64,000 nucleotides of DNA from Lumbricus rubellus (lineage: Eukaryota; Annelida; Clitellata; Crassiclitellata; Lumbricidae): NCBI GenBank assembly GCA_945859605.1, contig OX243811.1, positions 51,282,376-51,346,375 of the forward strand. Direction: 5' to 3'. Every line of letters begins with the position of its first letter. Within the stretch, counting starts at the first letter, position 1. The notes under the pieces are model-generated. The model ran no database searches, was not told the origin of the DNA, and saw nothing but the letters and a program-made list of their open reading frames with translations. A program made the position numbers and the translations under genes. Of this stretch, positions 47,616 through 60,418 are shown in pieces.

Positions 47616-47992
47616 GTAAAATATTCAAATAAAGTTGAGAAAGCTTGATCTAATAATTTTAAGAAATAATTGTGTGCAGATCTGCCATAACGTTGATTTC
47701 GTTGTAATTCAGGTACCGGTATTCTGAAAGGATAGGTTCATTTATAGGCAATTCAATTATTTCAAGTTGATATTAATTTCGTGTAATGCTTATCATAGTA
47801 TAATACTTTAACCCACAGGTCTGGTATACCAATGTTATTATATGCATAATTATGTAGATCTACACTCGTACTTTCATGCTTTAGTGCTGCACTGCATTTT
47901 GTGTGATTCATTATTTTTTATTCAGAACTGTATGACATCTGTTTAAGTCATTTGTTTCATAGGTTGGCTTTTTGTTACGACCTGCAGCCGAC

Positions 47993-50900
47993 ATGCTTAG
48001 TAAATGCTTTAGGAAGCTGACTCCAAGAATTACTGCAAGAGAGAGAAAACCGCAATTTTGTACCAGTCATGGCCTGTGTTTTCAGAGAGGTAACTTATTT
48101 TTGCAAGGAATTTCTTTATATTTTGAACATTATTGAATATTCAGATCATGATGCTTGGCTATATATTTTTTGGTTGAACTTTTCTGTGAAGAAATTCAGC
48201 CTTAGAAACTGCTGTTAATATTACTTTACATTATATCTAGCAATGTAGCCATGCAACATATGAGCCATGTAATGTAAGACCAAAGAAAAGTGTGGTCAGG
48301 GTGTTTGAAGGGCCTTTTTGTCAAAGTGCAACTTTATACAACACTAACACATCAACAACATTTTCATAGGAATTACGCTGCTTGACAATGATTTATCAAT
48401 CTCACTTGATGCATTGGAACTGAAGCCGTGGGAAAAGCTGTCTCTATCAACTTCAACTTGTTTATTGATCCCAAAATATCAAACAGACAATTATGCATTC
48501 ATAGTAGTACACAAAGTGATTAATTGCAGTTAACAATTGCGATGGAATAGCTTTTTGTTTTATCAGTGCGCCATCATGCCAATGCTTGAAATTTCGAATA
48601 TCAATTCTTAGGTCTTCATCATTAATTGGTATTCATCAACGCACAGTAGGAACTTTTTCAAAATGTGTTTCTGAAAGGTCAAAGTCGCATTAATATGAGA
48701 CATCTATTTGTGACAGGATTTCTTTCCATCTTGCCTGAGGTGTCAGATGCCATTCAGAATGGTCGTCCTGTGGTCGCTCTTGAGAGTACGATTATTGCTC
48801 ATGGAATGCCTTACCCTCAGAATCTACAGTAAGTTTTATTGATGGACTTTCTTTATTAATTTATGAATTAAACTTTTTCTCATTAGAACTCATTAATATT
48901 CTACATAATTTGATTTTATTGTTTCTGCTATCAAAACGTAAGTATTGTTGCAGTTTACCGAACTTTGTTTAGCTTTGGACTGACACTGCAAGTGTGTGTG
49001 TGCTAAAAAAATCTTGGTTTTGGCTTCAAGAAGCTAGTGCCAAGACCGTAGTTTTCATGTTAGTGCATTAGAATTAAACTGTTCATCTGAGCAATGAAGA
49101 ACTTGATGCACTGAGTTCAATGGTAATTTTGTGTCTTTGATCCTGTAACGACGAGTGTTGTGTTCTAAGTGACTGAAAAATGGATGCAAATCATCATTAA
49201 AGAATTAAAGGTTACATGAGAATAGATTGTGTAGAGCAGTTTCTATTTCAGTTTTACTTTGTTTGTTTTTACTAACTCTTAGAACTGCTGTGATGGTGGA
49301 AGATATTGTTCGACAGAATGGAGCGATTCCAGCCACTGTGGCACTGCTCAATGGGAAGCTATGTATTGGTCTGTAGTTTCTTTGCTTCTTTTAATAATTG
49401 GCTTGCGTGCTCTTTTAATTGCTCGCTAAACAGCCAAAGGAAGTTTGTACTTATTGTATTATATTTTTATCTGGTTAACTTTAGAACCTAGTACCACTTT
49501 TAGGCAAATTACATTTGTTTAGGTTTTAAAAATGCTTTGTTAAGTGGTTCACATTTCTTGCGCATTATGTCTCTAGTTCTTTCTTTGTTTATTATTGTGA
49601 TCATTGATATTATTATAAAAAATTATTATATCTGTTACAAGTGCAGCTACCTGGAAAGGAAAGTGTATGAATGAATTGAAGAGAATGGGATAAGCTTGTT
49701 GCATCTGCAAATACTGAATTAATAAGAGATGGACAACTGTATAACATGATTAGTCTTAGCTTGAAAGGATGTGATGAATAGCCTGCAAATTGAAGCAACT
49801 ATTATGAGTGTGCAAAACTTGTTTTCACCATTTAAGACCTTGTACACAGTTCTGATCTAACTTCATTATGTGAATGTTGATTTACTGTGGAAATGGTACA
49901 CATCCTTTTGTGCTTCCCCCTAGCAGCTTCAAAGCTGCACATGATTCTAGCACTTTGTGCTAATCACAGGCCATTTGAAAGATGTGGTCAAACTCATCAA
50001 GATTTGAATTGAATTGTAATTTATTTGACTTAATCTAAATGTCGTTCTGTGCATAGGAATGACTAAAAGTCAGTTGGAATATCTTGCCACTTCCAAATCC
50101 AGTGTGATCAAATCATCAAGGCGTGACTTGTCTTATGTTATCAGCCAGGTCTGTTCATATTTCATTTCGGTTGTTTTCTTTTAAAAGAAATAAATTTGGT
50201 GAATAGTCTTTCCGTAATAATTATATAAATGCTGTAGGAGCATCAATATTATGTGGAGAATTTCTGTGATGCTATATAAAGTTGTGATTACAGTTACATT
50301 TGATGTATAAGGTACTGGGTATTTAGCTTCTTTGTGTACCATAATTCAAAAGTCACTGTTTAATAAGCAAAGTTGAAAAGTAATTAATTGAACGTGATAA
50401 CAAACATAAGAAACTGACACTGTTCTTGTTCCTAGAGGACTTGCCAACTGGTGTGTATAAGTGGTATATGGTGTTGGGTAGTCAAGCAGATGTCAGTGCA
50501 GAAGTAATGCTAGTCTACAAACATGAATGGACATTCTTATGCAGTCATATTAAATATATTTTAGATTTGAGCTTTCTTATATTGAATTTATGTGTTCTGC
50601 AATTTGTCAGTTTCAAATGTGCTTTCAGAAGCTGGATGGCAGTACGACTGTTTCTGGAACAATGGTAGCGGCTCATCTGGCTGGTATCCGAGTGTTTGTG
50701 ACGGGTGGAATTGGAGGAGTTCACAGAGGAGCAGAATCAAGTAACTATGGAAAAAATAGACCTCGATCTTCTTCCTCTTGATTAATTGTTTTTGAATTTT
50801 TTAAAAGAGATTATAAATAAAAGACTGTAAAGATGAAGTTGCATTTTCTTAAACCAACATAAAAACTTCATCAGTTAACATTATTCATTTAATTGATCTC

Positions 50901-53900
50901 ATTGGTGTTTTCAATGCTGAGTTGGTTGTTTATGTTAGGTATGGACGTAAGTGCGGACTTAACCGAGCTGGGACGAACCCCGGTTGCCGTCGTTTGCGCT
51001 GGGGTCAAATCCATCTTAGATATTGGTCGCACACTTGAGTACCTGGTGAGACGACATTCATGCGATGGGTCGATGGGTTATGGAAAGATTATAGTAACAG
51101 TTGAAGATGTTGCACAGTATGCAGCCATTGATTGCATTATGTTTCCAGTATGTGGCTAGAGTGTGATGAATTGTTTATGCAATTTACCTATCAATCAACT
51201 ATTATAATATATAGTTAATGAACTATTTTATATTTAACGCCACTCTTTATTAAATGCCGTTATCTTGTTCATTGTTTAGTGTTTGGTCTGATTTTCGATT
51301 GCCTTCAGAATTTCCACATTCACAATTTTTGTGCCTTTAAAAGTACAGTGTAAAGTGTAGCAGTAAAGTATTAAATGCTGTTTTTGACTTGCTTCATTTA
51401 GGCATCATACTGGATGCAGAGTTAGTTGCTAAAAATGATATATAGGAATTAGAAATAAGATATTTTTTATAGTACTATGATAATGAATGTTTTTAACTTG
51501 ACTGTTTGAATTAGGAGACGCAGGGAATCCCAGTTGTGACGCTTGGTAAAGGTCGTGAATTTCCTGCGTTTTTTACTCGCAACAGTGGCTTCATGTCACC
51601 ATATAAGCTGCAGAAAGCAGAAGAAATTGCCAAGTTAATAGGTACCTACCCAAGCACTCACTATCACTACTATAGATTTTCAGAAATATCCAAACATCCA
51701 AATTATGAATGCCCCGTTGATGATGGCAGTTCAAAGTCCTGTTTTTATGCCAGTAGAAGAGTCTCAAGACTGAAAATGAATTTTGTTAGCTGGAGAGAAT
51801 GTGTTTACAAGAGCTGCCAAAGCTGATGTTTGATATTTTGGTAAACCCACAATTTCCATGATACATTTACTGTAAATATGTATAATCTGAATAATACCGG
51901 GTAGATACATGGTTTGAAATATGATGCATGTTGTAAAATTGTTTTTCTTGTTATTACTTGTGTATTTTCTATAGTTGATCATTGTAAAAGGCGATCGATG
52001 TTGTAGTTTTCTTCGTTTCTGTTGCAGCCAGTCATTTATCTCTTGGACTGTCAAGTGGTTTGCTTGTGGCAGTTCCAATTCCAGAAGAATTTGCTATGGA
52101 TGCGGTGGATATGGAGACAGCTATCGCCAATGCTATTAACGAGGCCAAGTTAGTATGGACTATTGCCATATATTCTTCTGATTGCTTACAAACTAACTGT
52201 TTACTGGGTATGTCTGCTTTGATGCATTTGCTGTGCTAGAGATGTACGATATCTTAGCCATTGCACAAATCTTTTTGAGTATTGAATCAGTTCTACATCA
52301 TAATTAGGATACTAATAATCAGCAGAGCGACGATGGCGGAATGACATGACATAATCAGCATGTACAAAGGAGCAAAAAATCAATTATCCATGTGGTGTAA
52401 TGCTTCCATAAAACTTTGTAGCTTATAAAAAATTGTATACATGTTAGTATGTAAGCATCTCATAATGCAAATACAAACTTTGTTGATAGCTTACTGTTTG
52501 TTGCAGTGATCTATGATCTGCTTTGAAATCTGATTTAGATCATGTGGTATAACTGGAAAAGATCTGACTCCATTTATACTGAGTGCAGTGAACAAACTGA
52601 CGTCAGGAAGATCTCTTGAAGCCAGTATCTTTTGAAGTTTCTGTTCTGAAGTCATTTTATTGCTTGAATGGAAGTTTTCATTTGACTGAGACTAGGCTCT
52701 TCTTAGCTAGTACTGTATCTAGACTTGAATTAACAACAGTGCACGGTACATTCTGAGCAAATAACTGGTTTTTAAACATCGTGCATATTGGAACAAGTTG
52801 CATTTAGACAGACCTACTTTGCTCATTGTTAGTCCATGAAAGCGTTCTATTGATGCATCTTTTTCATCTAAGGTCCATTTCAGAACAAGTAAATTTGATG
52901 TATTCTCCAAAGATAATTTGGAATTTTGCTTGCTTTTTTAAAAATTGTGATAGACTCAGTTGCTTTATAAGTCTTGACTTGTAAATTCAAGATGTTGGAC
53001 TCATACGAAATAATGCAGCTGTTGGAAGTCAGATTGCTTGTCATCTTGCAAACCTTCCAGGCTATCCATCATTTCCACATAAAGGATTTCCTGCATTTGA
53101 ATATAATAAGTTTGACAAAATGGAAGCTAGATCTACTACTGGGACATTTAGCAGTGACATTGCCAGAACAACTGAGAACTCAAATCAGAATATTTCCAAT
53201 CCAGCAGCGGAATGTTTGAAAGAACCTTCTGCGATCATAAGCTTGTCTGGAAAGACAACTAAAAGAATAGTGAGTACAAATTTGAAGCTATCAGAATTCT
53301 GCACATTTAAGCGGAAACATGAGCATATATGCTGTTTTTAGTTAATGACATTATCTAGTGGAAATTCTTGTCCATTGTTTTTAGACTTCCAAATGTGAAT
53401 TTTTTTTGCTTGTAGGTTGATATTTCTTATCAAATTGAAGCAAAACTCTTGTAAGCACTTAGGGAGTTCTTTGGTGGCTAAAAGTTGGAAGAATCTTTCA
53501 CACTTACAGTCTTAGTTAGCGCATCCATCCAGGTTTGACCTACAACTGATTGCATATATTCAATTTAAAATTGTTTGCCAACACTTTTAGGTTGTTGTTG
53601 GTGGTGTTAATTTTGACCTCACACTGACGCATGCCAGTCAACACAGCTCGTTCCAGGTCTGCATTCATTTTTCATCTTGCTTCTCTAATTTTTTAATTAA
53701 TGTTAAAAGCATGAAATTCTTATTCTGACAGCATGAATTGTTCTAGAAGTTTCTGATCAATATAATAAGACGTACTTGTTTTGACTGTTTGGATTGCCAC
53801 GTCCAACACATCACATCTACGTTACATGCAGTGTTATGCATGTTTGCATTTGTTGACCTGCACAGTTTGAGTTCGTCTTTAGTTTGGAATCATAGTAAGT

Positions 53901-56900
53901 CTCAGTAGGTGGAATATAATTACACTGTATTAGAGTTTTGGTAAGAGTTATTTACGTAACTGATGGTAAGAAAGATTAACTAAATAATTAGTTTAAAGTG
54001 GTTTGAAAATAAATAATGAAAACTCTGCTAAGATGCTGCCAAGATTGTTTGTCAGTCATTAGAACTTGAATCCTGACATTATTTACTCTGACATTATTTA
54101 CTCCGGCATTACTTTTTTGCTGGTGTTATAACTAATTATCATCGTATCTGTAAACTTGCATTGTGTCTCTTGCAAAATGACAATTCAGAAACTTTCTCAG
54201 CATAGAAACCCCGAGAAAAAAAATCCTTTTACATGTAATAGACTGATGAGGAAAGAGCAGTCATTAGTCCTTGATGAAGGGGTAAGGTCATTCCAAATAA
54301 AGGGACCAATCATTGCAAACGCCCTAATGTGGGACGAAAACAGTCCTAGTCTTGGGGGAAAAGACAATCAGCAGAATGCAATGAGCAAGATAATGGCTTT
54401 CGCATATGATCTGAGAGGTATTTAGGTGTATTACGGTAACCAGTTGTACTTTGGAGACCAGAAAAAGGATCTTGTAGTGGATGCACAGTTGCACACAATG
54501 ATAGAGTATTATGATATACATTGTTAATATGTCTGCAGAATTCTCTTTGTTGTCAATAGACAAATGGAATGACTTACAGAGGTCACTTGCGACACTCTTT
54601 TGGAGGGGTTGGGCGTAACATAGCCGACTGTCTAAGTCGGATTGGATGCTCTCCACTGTTCATATCTGTCGTTGGAAATGACTGGGTTGGAAAGCTTTTC
54701 CGCCAGCAGTTCACACATATGGTAAAATTAAAAGTGACTTTACCAATATTATTTCGAGACAGCATTTTTTTATGTAGAATTGTAGATAGTAGAAATTGAT
54801 AGAGTGAATTGTTTTCTAGTTAATTGTTTTCTAGTTAATTGTTTTATAGTTAATTGTGCCAGTAAAGTTTAATGTAAATACGCATTACAATTGATATCTA
54901 TCTGTTTCAACAGTAGTCCAAGTACAACTGTGGATTTAAATTTCTTTTACACCAATAGGCGAACTGCGTTAGAAAATATACTGACAAGGAGAAGCATTTT
55001 ATAACTGGCATACATTACATACTCAGACTTAACAAGAATGTTGATGCAACAACTGATTTGCTTATAGTATGGACATAAAATCACTGAAGAGTGCAAGGCG
55101 AGTTCAGTATGCTGAGGGGTTTCCAAAACGTGTCAGTTTATAAAGTCTTGGAATACAGATGCATATTTTTTATTTGCAGCTTTGCATTAATTTAAGATCT
55201 TTTGCTTGTACTGCTGATTAATTTATGTTTCATGGAATAAAGTAATGATTTGAAAGTTTGACTGATTTATTACTAGGTAAAATTTGGTAAAACCTGAAAG
55301 TTAGTTATTTGCACATCCTGATATTAATTGTCTAGTCAGTTTTCCTTAAAACTTAAGTTGAAAATAGCATATATTTTTCCATTATGGGATAACTTTAGTT
55401 ACGTTTATGATTTGTGTATTTTCTAGGATCTGACAGCAGTTGGAACAAGTGAGCGAATACCAACAGCAGCCTATTCGGCCATACTTTCTGCTTCAGGCGA
55501 CCTCTTGTATGGCATTGGAGATTTTGCAATTCATGATGAAATTTCTCCACAACACGTAAGCTTAGTTTTGAATTTAAAACTGTGCTTGCTAGTGATTTCA
55601 AGATCTTCAGATCTTCCATAACTGTAGAATTTGTAGTAGTGAATTAGTTTGTTCTTCAAGAATTCCACTAGTGCAGTAACTTACTGGTAATCTGATTTGT
55701 TTCAATAATCCATGAGCAATTGTTTTATTATGGATTTAAGTAATTTCTTTTAGAACATGAAACCAATTACTTGAAAACCTCTTGGGAGTCTTATGGGCTT
55801 GTTTTATTGCATATGGAATTAGATGGCATTCTTAACAGATGTCAGATTTTCTCCCTATTTTGACTATTCTAATGTATTGGATTTCCTGGTTACCTTGGTT
55901 ACGCTGTAAATCAGTCTGACACTGTTGAAGAAATAAGCACTTTATTGATTTTGCCTCATGGTCAAGCCCTGCATTAGATCATCTTGAGCTGATTTTGGCT
56001 TCCAAATTCAAAACAGTGTTTGTATGTTTATATGACATGTTTTTCGATGACCATACTACTGAGTACAACACAAGTTCTGGTGTGGTTATTATAAATTATG
56101 CTTAAATTTCTATCTAACAGATCCAGAAATATGAGCAAGAGCTAAAGAATGCAAAGCTAGTCTGTATGGATGGCAACATATCTCATGAATCGATGGATTT
56201 TGTCACGGACTTATGTCATCACAGCAAAGTACCTGGTAAATTTCTCAGCATTTTTATGGTTTCAGATTTTATTATGACAATACATTATGATTTTTAAAAA
56301 GTATTGTTAGATTATACCTTTATGAAGTGAGTGTTCATAATTGATTTAATTTGTACCCTAATAGTACCCCAATGAACTTATTCATATTGATGCGAATAGT
56401 TTGTAGAATTCAAATATGAATAGTAAATGTGCTGTACAAACTTTTATGTTTACTAATATAAAATGTGCTTTATTATACTTATGATAAGCTGTATTTTCCA
56501 TGTTGATCTGAACTCTTCTTATAGCTTTTGGCTTGATACTTTTATAAAGGAATCCTATCTTTCACTAAATAGAACTCGTATAGCTTGCAAAAACTTTTTC
56601 AACAAATTGCATATACCGGTACCCATGAATAAACAGCAGTCCAGTGTGGAAATATTTTAAGCTACCGGTACTTGTTGCATGTGCAGCAATTCCTGTTTAC
56701 ATGTATGCTTTTGCAAATGTTTTTAGTTTGGTTCGAACCAACAGATATCAATCAAATTGGAAAGCTGTTCAAAACCGATGCCTGGAAGAAGCTTACATAC
56801 ATATCACCAAATATAAATGAACTCCAAGTATTCACCCAGTCACTAGACATGCAACATCAGCAACTACTGCAGAAAAGTAATTGTCATTTTGATGTCTATG

Positions 56901-59033
56901 CTATGATAAAAACAGGTTTATTGGTGGTTCCAGACCATAAGAACGATCAACTATATAAGTTGCAGTATACAAATTTTACATGAATAATTCTTATAAAGTT
57001 AATTGAACACTTCCACTCATTTCTTTTCATCAAACTTTTTGATCAGGAACAATTCAAATTTATTTGTAGATCCAACAGAGTTTAAAAAATTTGAAATACT
57101 GTCTGAGGCACTGGAATTCTGCCAACCGATGTGTGCCAAAATCGCCGATTATGTACCAAATATCATCCTAACAATGGGTCGACATGGTGCACTGATAGTA
57201 AAGAGGATTGATGACAAGACTGTGATTCCAAAATCAACGAACAATACAAATATGTACCCGGTTAGTAAAATTTATTTTAAAACAGAGACAATGGGTAACA
57301 GTAAGGAGAAAAGTAAGAAAGAAATACGAAAAGACTATTACATGTAATACGCTAAAGTTATTATTGAAGGAAAGGCAATGTTTGAAAGACTCACTAGACA
57401 TCAGTGTTTTGACTAAATTACATTAGAATGTCTAAAGTTACTTTTGTCATATATAACATCAGCATAAAATATTCTAATATGCAATACGAGAACTGTACTG
57501 GGATATGCAAATAAATAACCGTACCAATAAAAATGAAAACATATTGAAAATACCAGCAGTTTATCTTAAGTAGTGATCACAATGCGATGTCTTTTATGAA
57601 TACCGGTACATTTTTAGTTAACCAGTCAAGTTTAACTATAGTACGACATAAGTAACCATAAGTTTGGCACCCTCATGATGTCAGTTTCAAAGCCAAGGCC
57701 ATCTTTACGATGAGGGTAAATTGTGTTCAACCCAATGAAGTTCTACGAATGGGAAGTTCCCCCTCCACCAAAAATGCTCCATGCAGATCCAAATAATTTT
57801 CTACAGGAATTTCAACTGTGTAGAGTTTAGAAATATGGAATAGAACAAGAACCACCATATAACAACCTATACAACACTCTGTGAAGGAAGAAAACGTGAA
57901 CAAACTTCATGTTGATCGGTATAAAGTGCTGCATTTTCAAAGGTATATTTCTTATACCAACAGTGTCAACATTGTAAAGAGAATTGTGGTATGTCATATT
58001 GTGCAAAGTGACGGTAGTACAATATTAATATAGCAGTCCTGAACAAGATTTTGTGTAGATCACATTTGGTCTTAAAATTCAATGATTGCAAAGTGAAAAT
58101 TTGAGTTGTTATGTTATACTATCATGTGCATTTGACTTTAAATTTAGAATTCATATCAAAGTGAACAATTGTCTCTCCAGTATTATCCTGCCATCTGGCA
58201 AGGGTTTCCAGAACCAACAATTCAGAGTGTGTCAGGAGCTGGTGACTGGTAGGTACTGACAATCCTCATCTCAGCATCGTTGCATACAATGTGCAATGCA
58301 GCAATGTTAGGTGGTGCGACTAAATGTATTAATGACAAACCTGACAAAGCACTCGGCCGATAATAACAGCTGTATCTAGTATACTGTGTTCATGTGTCTT
58401 TCTTAATCTGTATATTTTTCTAAATCCTGTGATATAGTAGAATGAAATAGAGCACTTCTCTACCACTTCTTTGTGCTTTCTGTATATTCGCTTGTTAAAC
58501 TCAAGTTGGCAAACACATTCTGGCAATGAAATAAAGCGACGTTAAACAGCGAAATCGAAACTAGTGTGTGTGAAATAGTCTGCAAGGTGCCAGTGGTGTT
58601 ACGGTGTTCAGAGAATGGCAAGTTCATCGATAGCCAGTTCTTGGTTATGAAGTCTAAATATTCAAAGTATCATGCCAATAGGTATTCTCGTCAGCAGGTG
58701 CTGTGTACCTGTAACCTTTATGGCCCCATTCTCTCTTGCACCTGCTGCTTCTGTCTGTTTCCTGTCGTCTCTTGTTTTTGGCGTTGATTTCTTTATTAGG
58801 TTTATAAATTTATCTGTGTTTTGCACTAAATGGTAATTGTCTGATTTTTCAGTCTTGCAGCCACAATAATGGCTGGAATAGAAGCTGGACTTGCTGCAGA
58901 TGTGTGTGCAAGACTTGGAATCTTGGCTGCCAGGAAGTCCCTCGAGTGTTTTGAGGCTGTCCCAGCCTCCATTACACCAAAATTGCTGGAAACTGATGCA
59001 TCAGACGTGCAAGAAAGTGGAAATTGCTTGTGA
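47993..59033 (+). CDS. Bifunctional pseudouridine-5'-phosphate glycosidase / PfkB pseudouridine kinase fusion
   Basis: Degrades pseudouridine: the kinase half makes pseudouridine 5'-phosphate and the PsuG half cleaves it to uracil and ribose 5-phosphate. Exons: 47993-48089, 48717-48828, 49283-49368, 50057-50148, 50629-50740, 50939-51045, 51515-51641, 52028-52148, 52539-52624, 52992-53269, 53591-53656, 54560-54721, 55427-55555, 56121-56235, 56727-56876, 57070-57260, 58181-58248, 58853-59033. This is 2280 nt (759 residues), all gt/ag with closed phases. The PsuG part (about 35-345) shows [16 protein letters not shown] (catalytic Glu), [19 protein letters not shown] (catalytic Asp), [11 protein letters not shown] (Schiff-base Lys) and [10 protein letters not shown]. 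The kinase part (about 407-745) shows [26 protein letters not shown] and [16 protein letters not shown] (catalytic Asp). The linker is about 60 polar residues. Exon 58181 could instead start at 58148, adding 11 residues in frame. The basic N-terminus hints at mitochondria. Confidence 0.95.
54200..54530 (+). repeat. Dispersed repeat family, copy 2
   Basis: AGAGCAGTCATTAGTCC, GGTAAGGTCATTCCAAATAA, AGGGACCAATCATTGCAAAC and GTCCTAGTCTTGGG align with the copy at 60862-60965. It lies inside the intron preceding Psu exon 54560. Confidence 0.65.
55556..56120. other. Psu gene intron, nothing recognised
   Basis: No repeat boundary or coding segment seen; the same holds for the introns at 57261-58147 and 58249-58852. 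Confidence 0.5.
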
Positions 59034-59503
59034 TAAGAAGGGCAGTTTGAGAAGCAACTGTTTGCTAGTCCATGGAGAAGTCCCATACCAAGTGCACTTG
59101 GAGCTTTGAGTCCAGAGCTCAGCCAGAGTTTCCATAGGTGGCAGTTTTTTGTCTACCAAAATATTCAATTGATCTGTGACATTATGCATACAAACGTTAT
59201 AACATATTCAATTCTGAATGGCCATTCTACGTAATTTTTGTATTTGATATTTTTATGCCGTAGGTATTTTTACAGTATTTTACAGAGATTGTTTACTCTT
59301 TGTTTACTCTTATTCTGCAGGAGTCTATTATTGCCTGCAAATCAGTTTTAATGATGTAAAAAGAGCATTTAACAATAGATCTGCTATTTTTGATAAATCT
59401 TGGTTACTTTCTTGATAGATTAAAAGTTGTGTCAATCAGCCATATAATTATGAAGATGCTCATTAACTGGTAGAGCGGATGCAAAAGCTTCTAATTTGCA
59501 GTA

Positions 59504-59574
59504 CTAACCCTTTAATGTCGGAGGGTATAGGATTTCCCATACCATTTACTACCATCTTGGCATTAAAGGGTTAA
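59504..59574. mobile_element. 71-bp TTAA-type mini-element
   Basis: CTAACCCTTTAATGTCGG on the left, complement TTAACCCTTTAATGCCAAG on the right. It is about 470 bases past the Psu stop. Confidence 0.55.
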
Positions 59575-60418
59575 GCAAATTGCTAGTTTGTCATCTCAGG
59601 TACAGCTGCTGTTATCCGACTATGTCTTGTGCAGTTTCTCAATTTACTCATGCTTTTTGCTTATATTTTTGTGCCTTCTCACGTGTTGTTGTTATTCTTT
59701 AAACCATATTGTTTTTTAAATTTCCAAAGACATGACACTTCATGCTTACGTACCTTTTGTTTTTTTCACTATGTGGAAAGATTTTCTTGTGATAACATTT
59801 TACCTGACAAATCACAGCTTGTACGTCGTAGTTTTGGTACAAAATAATTTTATTAGCAACATCTTGGTTAATTATGATGCAAAGTTTTAATGCTTATCAC
59901 AAATTCATCATTATGGAATTAAACATTTCCTAAGTCTTCTTCCATTACATTGGGATGTTGGCTAGTTTGCATATTCTACCAGTAGAAGTAATGGTTGGGA
60001 TTATGTGAAAATGTATCAAGTGTAAAATATACTAATGTAGCTGGAGTGGCCATTAATAATTCATAAATAGCATTTATTTAGTGGCCATCCTAGAAACTAG
60101 ATTTTGTGATGTCATTGCCAGTGAAGAGAACCAAGTTTTAAAGTGCTCATCCATAAATGGCCATTTCGATGACAATCCTGCCAGGTATAATATAATCTGT
60201 GTAAGTGTATATCATGGGCAAATGCACCAGGTTGTTCAACGATATTCATGTCACAAGGTTAGTCTCGAAACAATCCAGTTCAATTCCTTGCATGAGTGCT
60301 GTTCACTTCTGTACTGAAAATCACATATCGGTTAATTCATGTTGCTTCTAACCAAGTTCTGCATGCACAAAGCCTGTTTGGCAATCGTTTAAAATGCCAA
60401 CGGACTAAAAGCACATGA

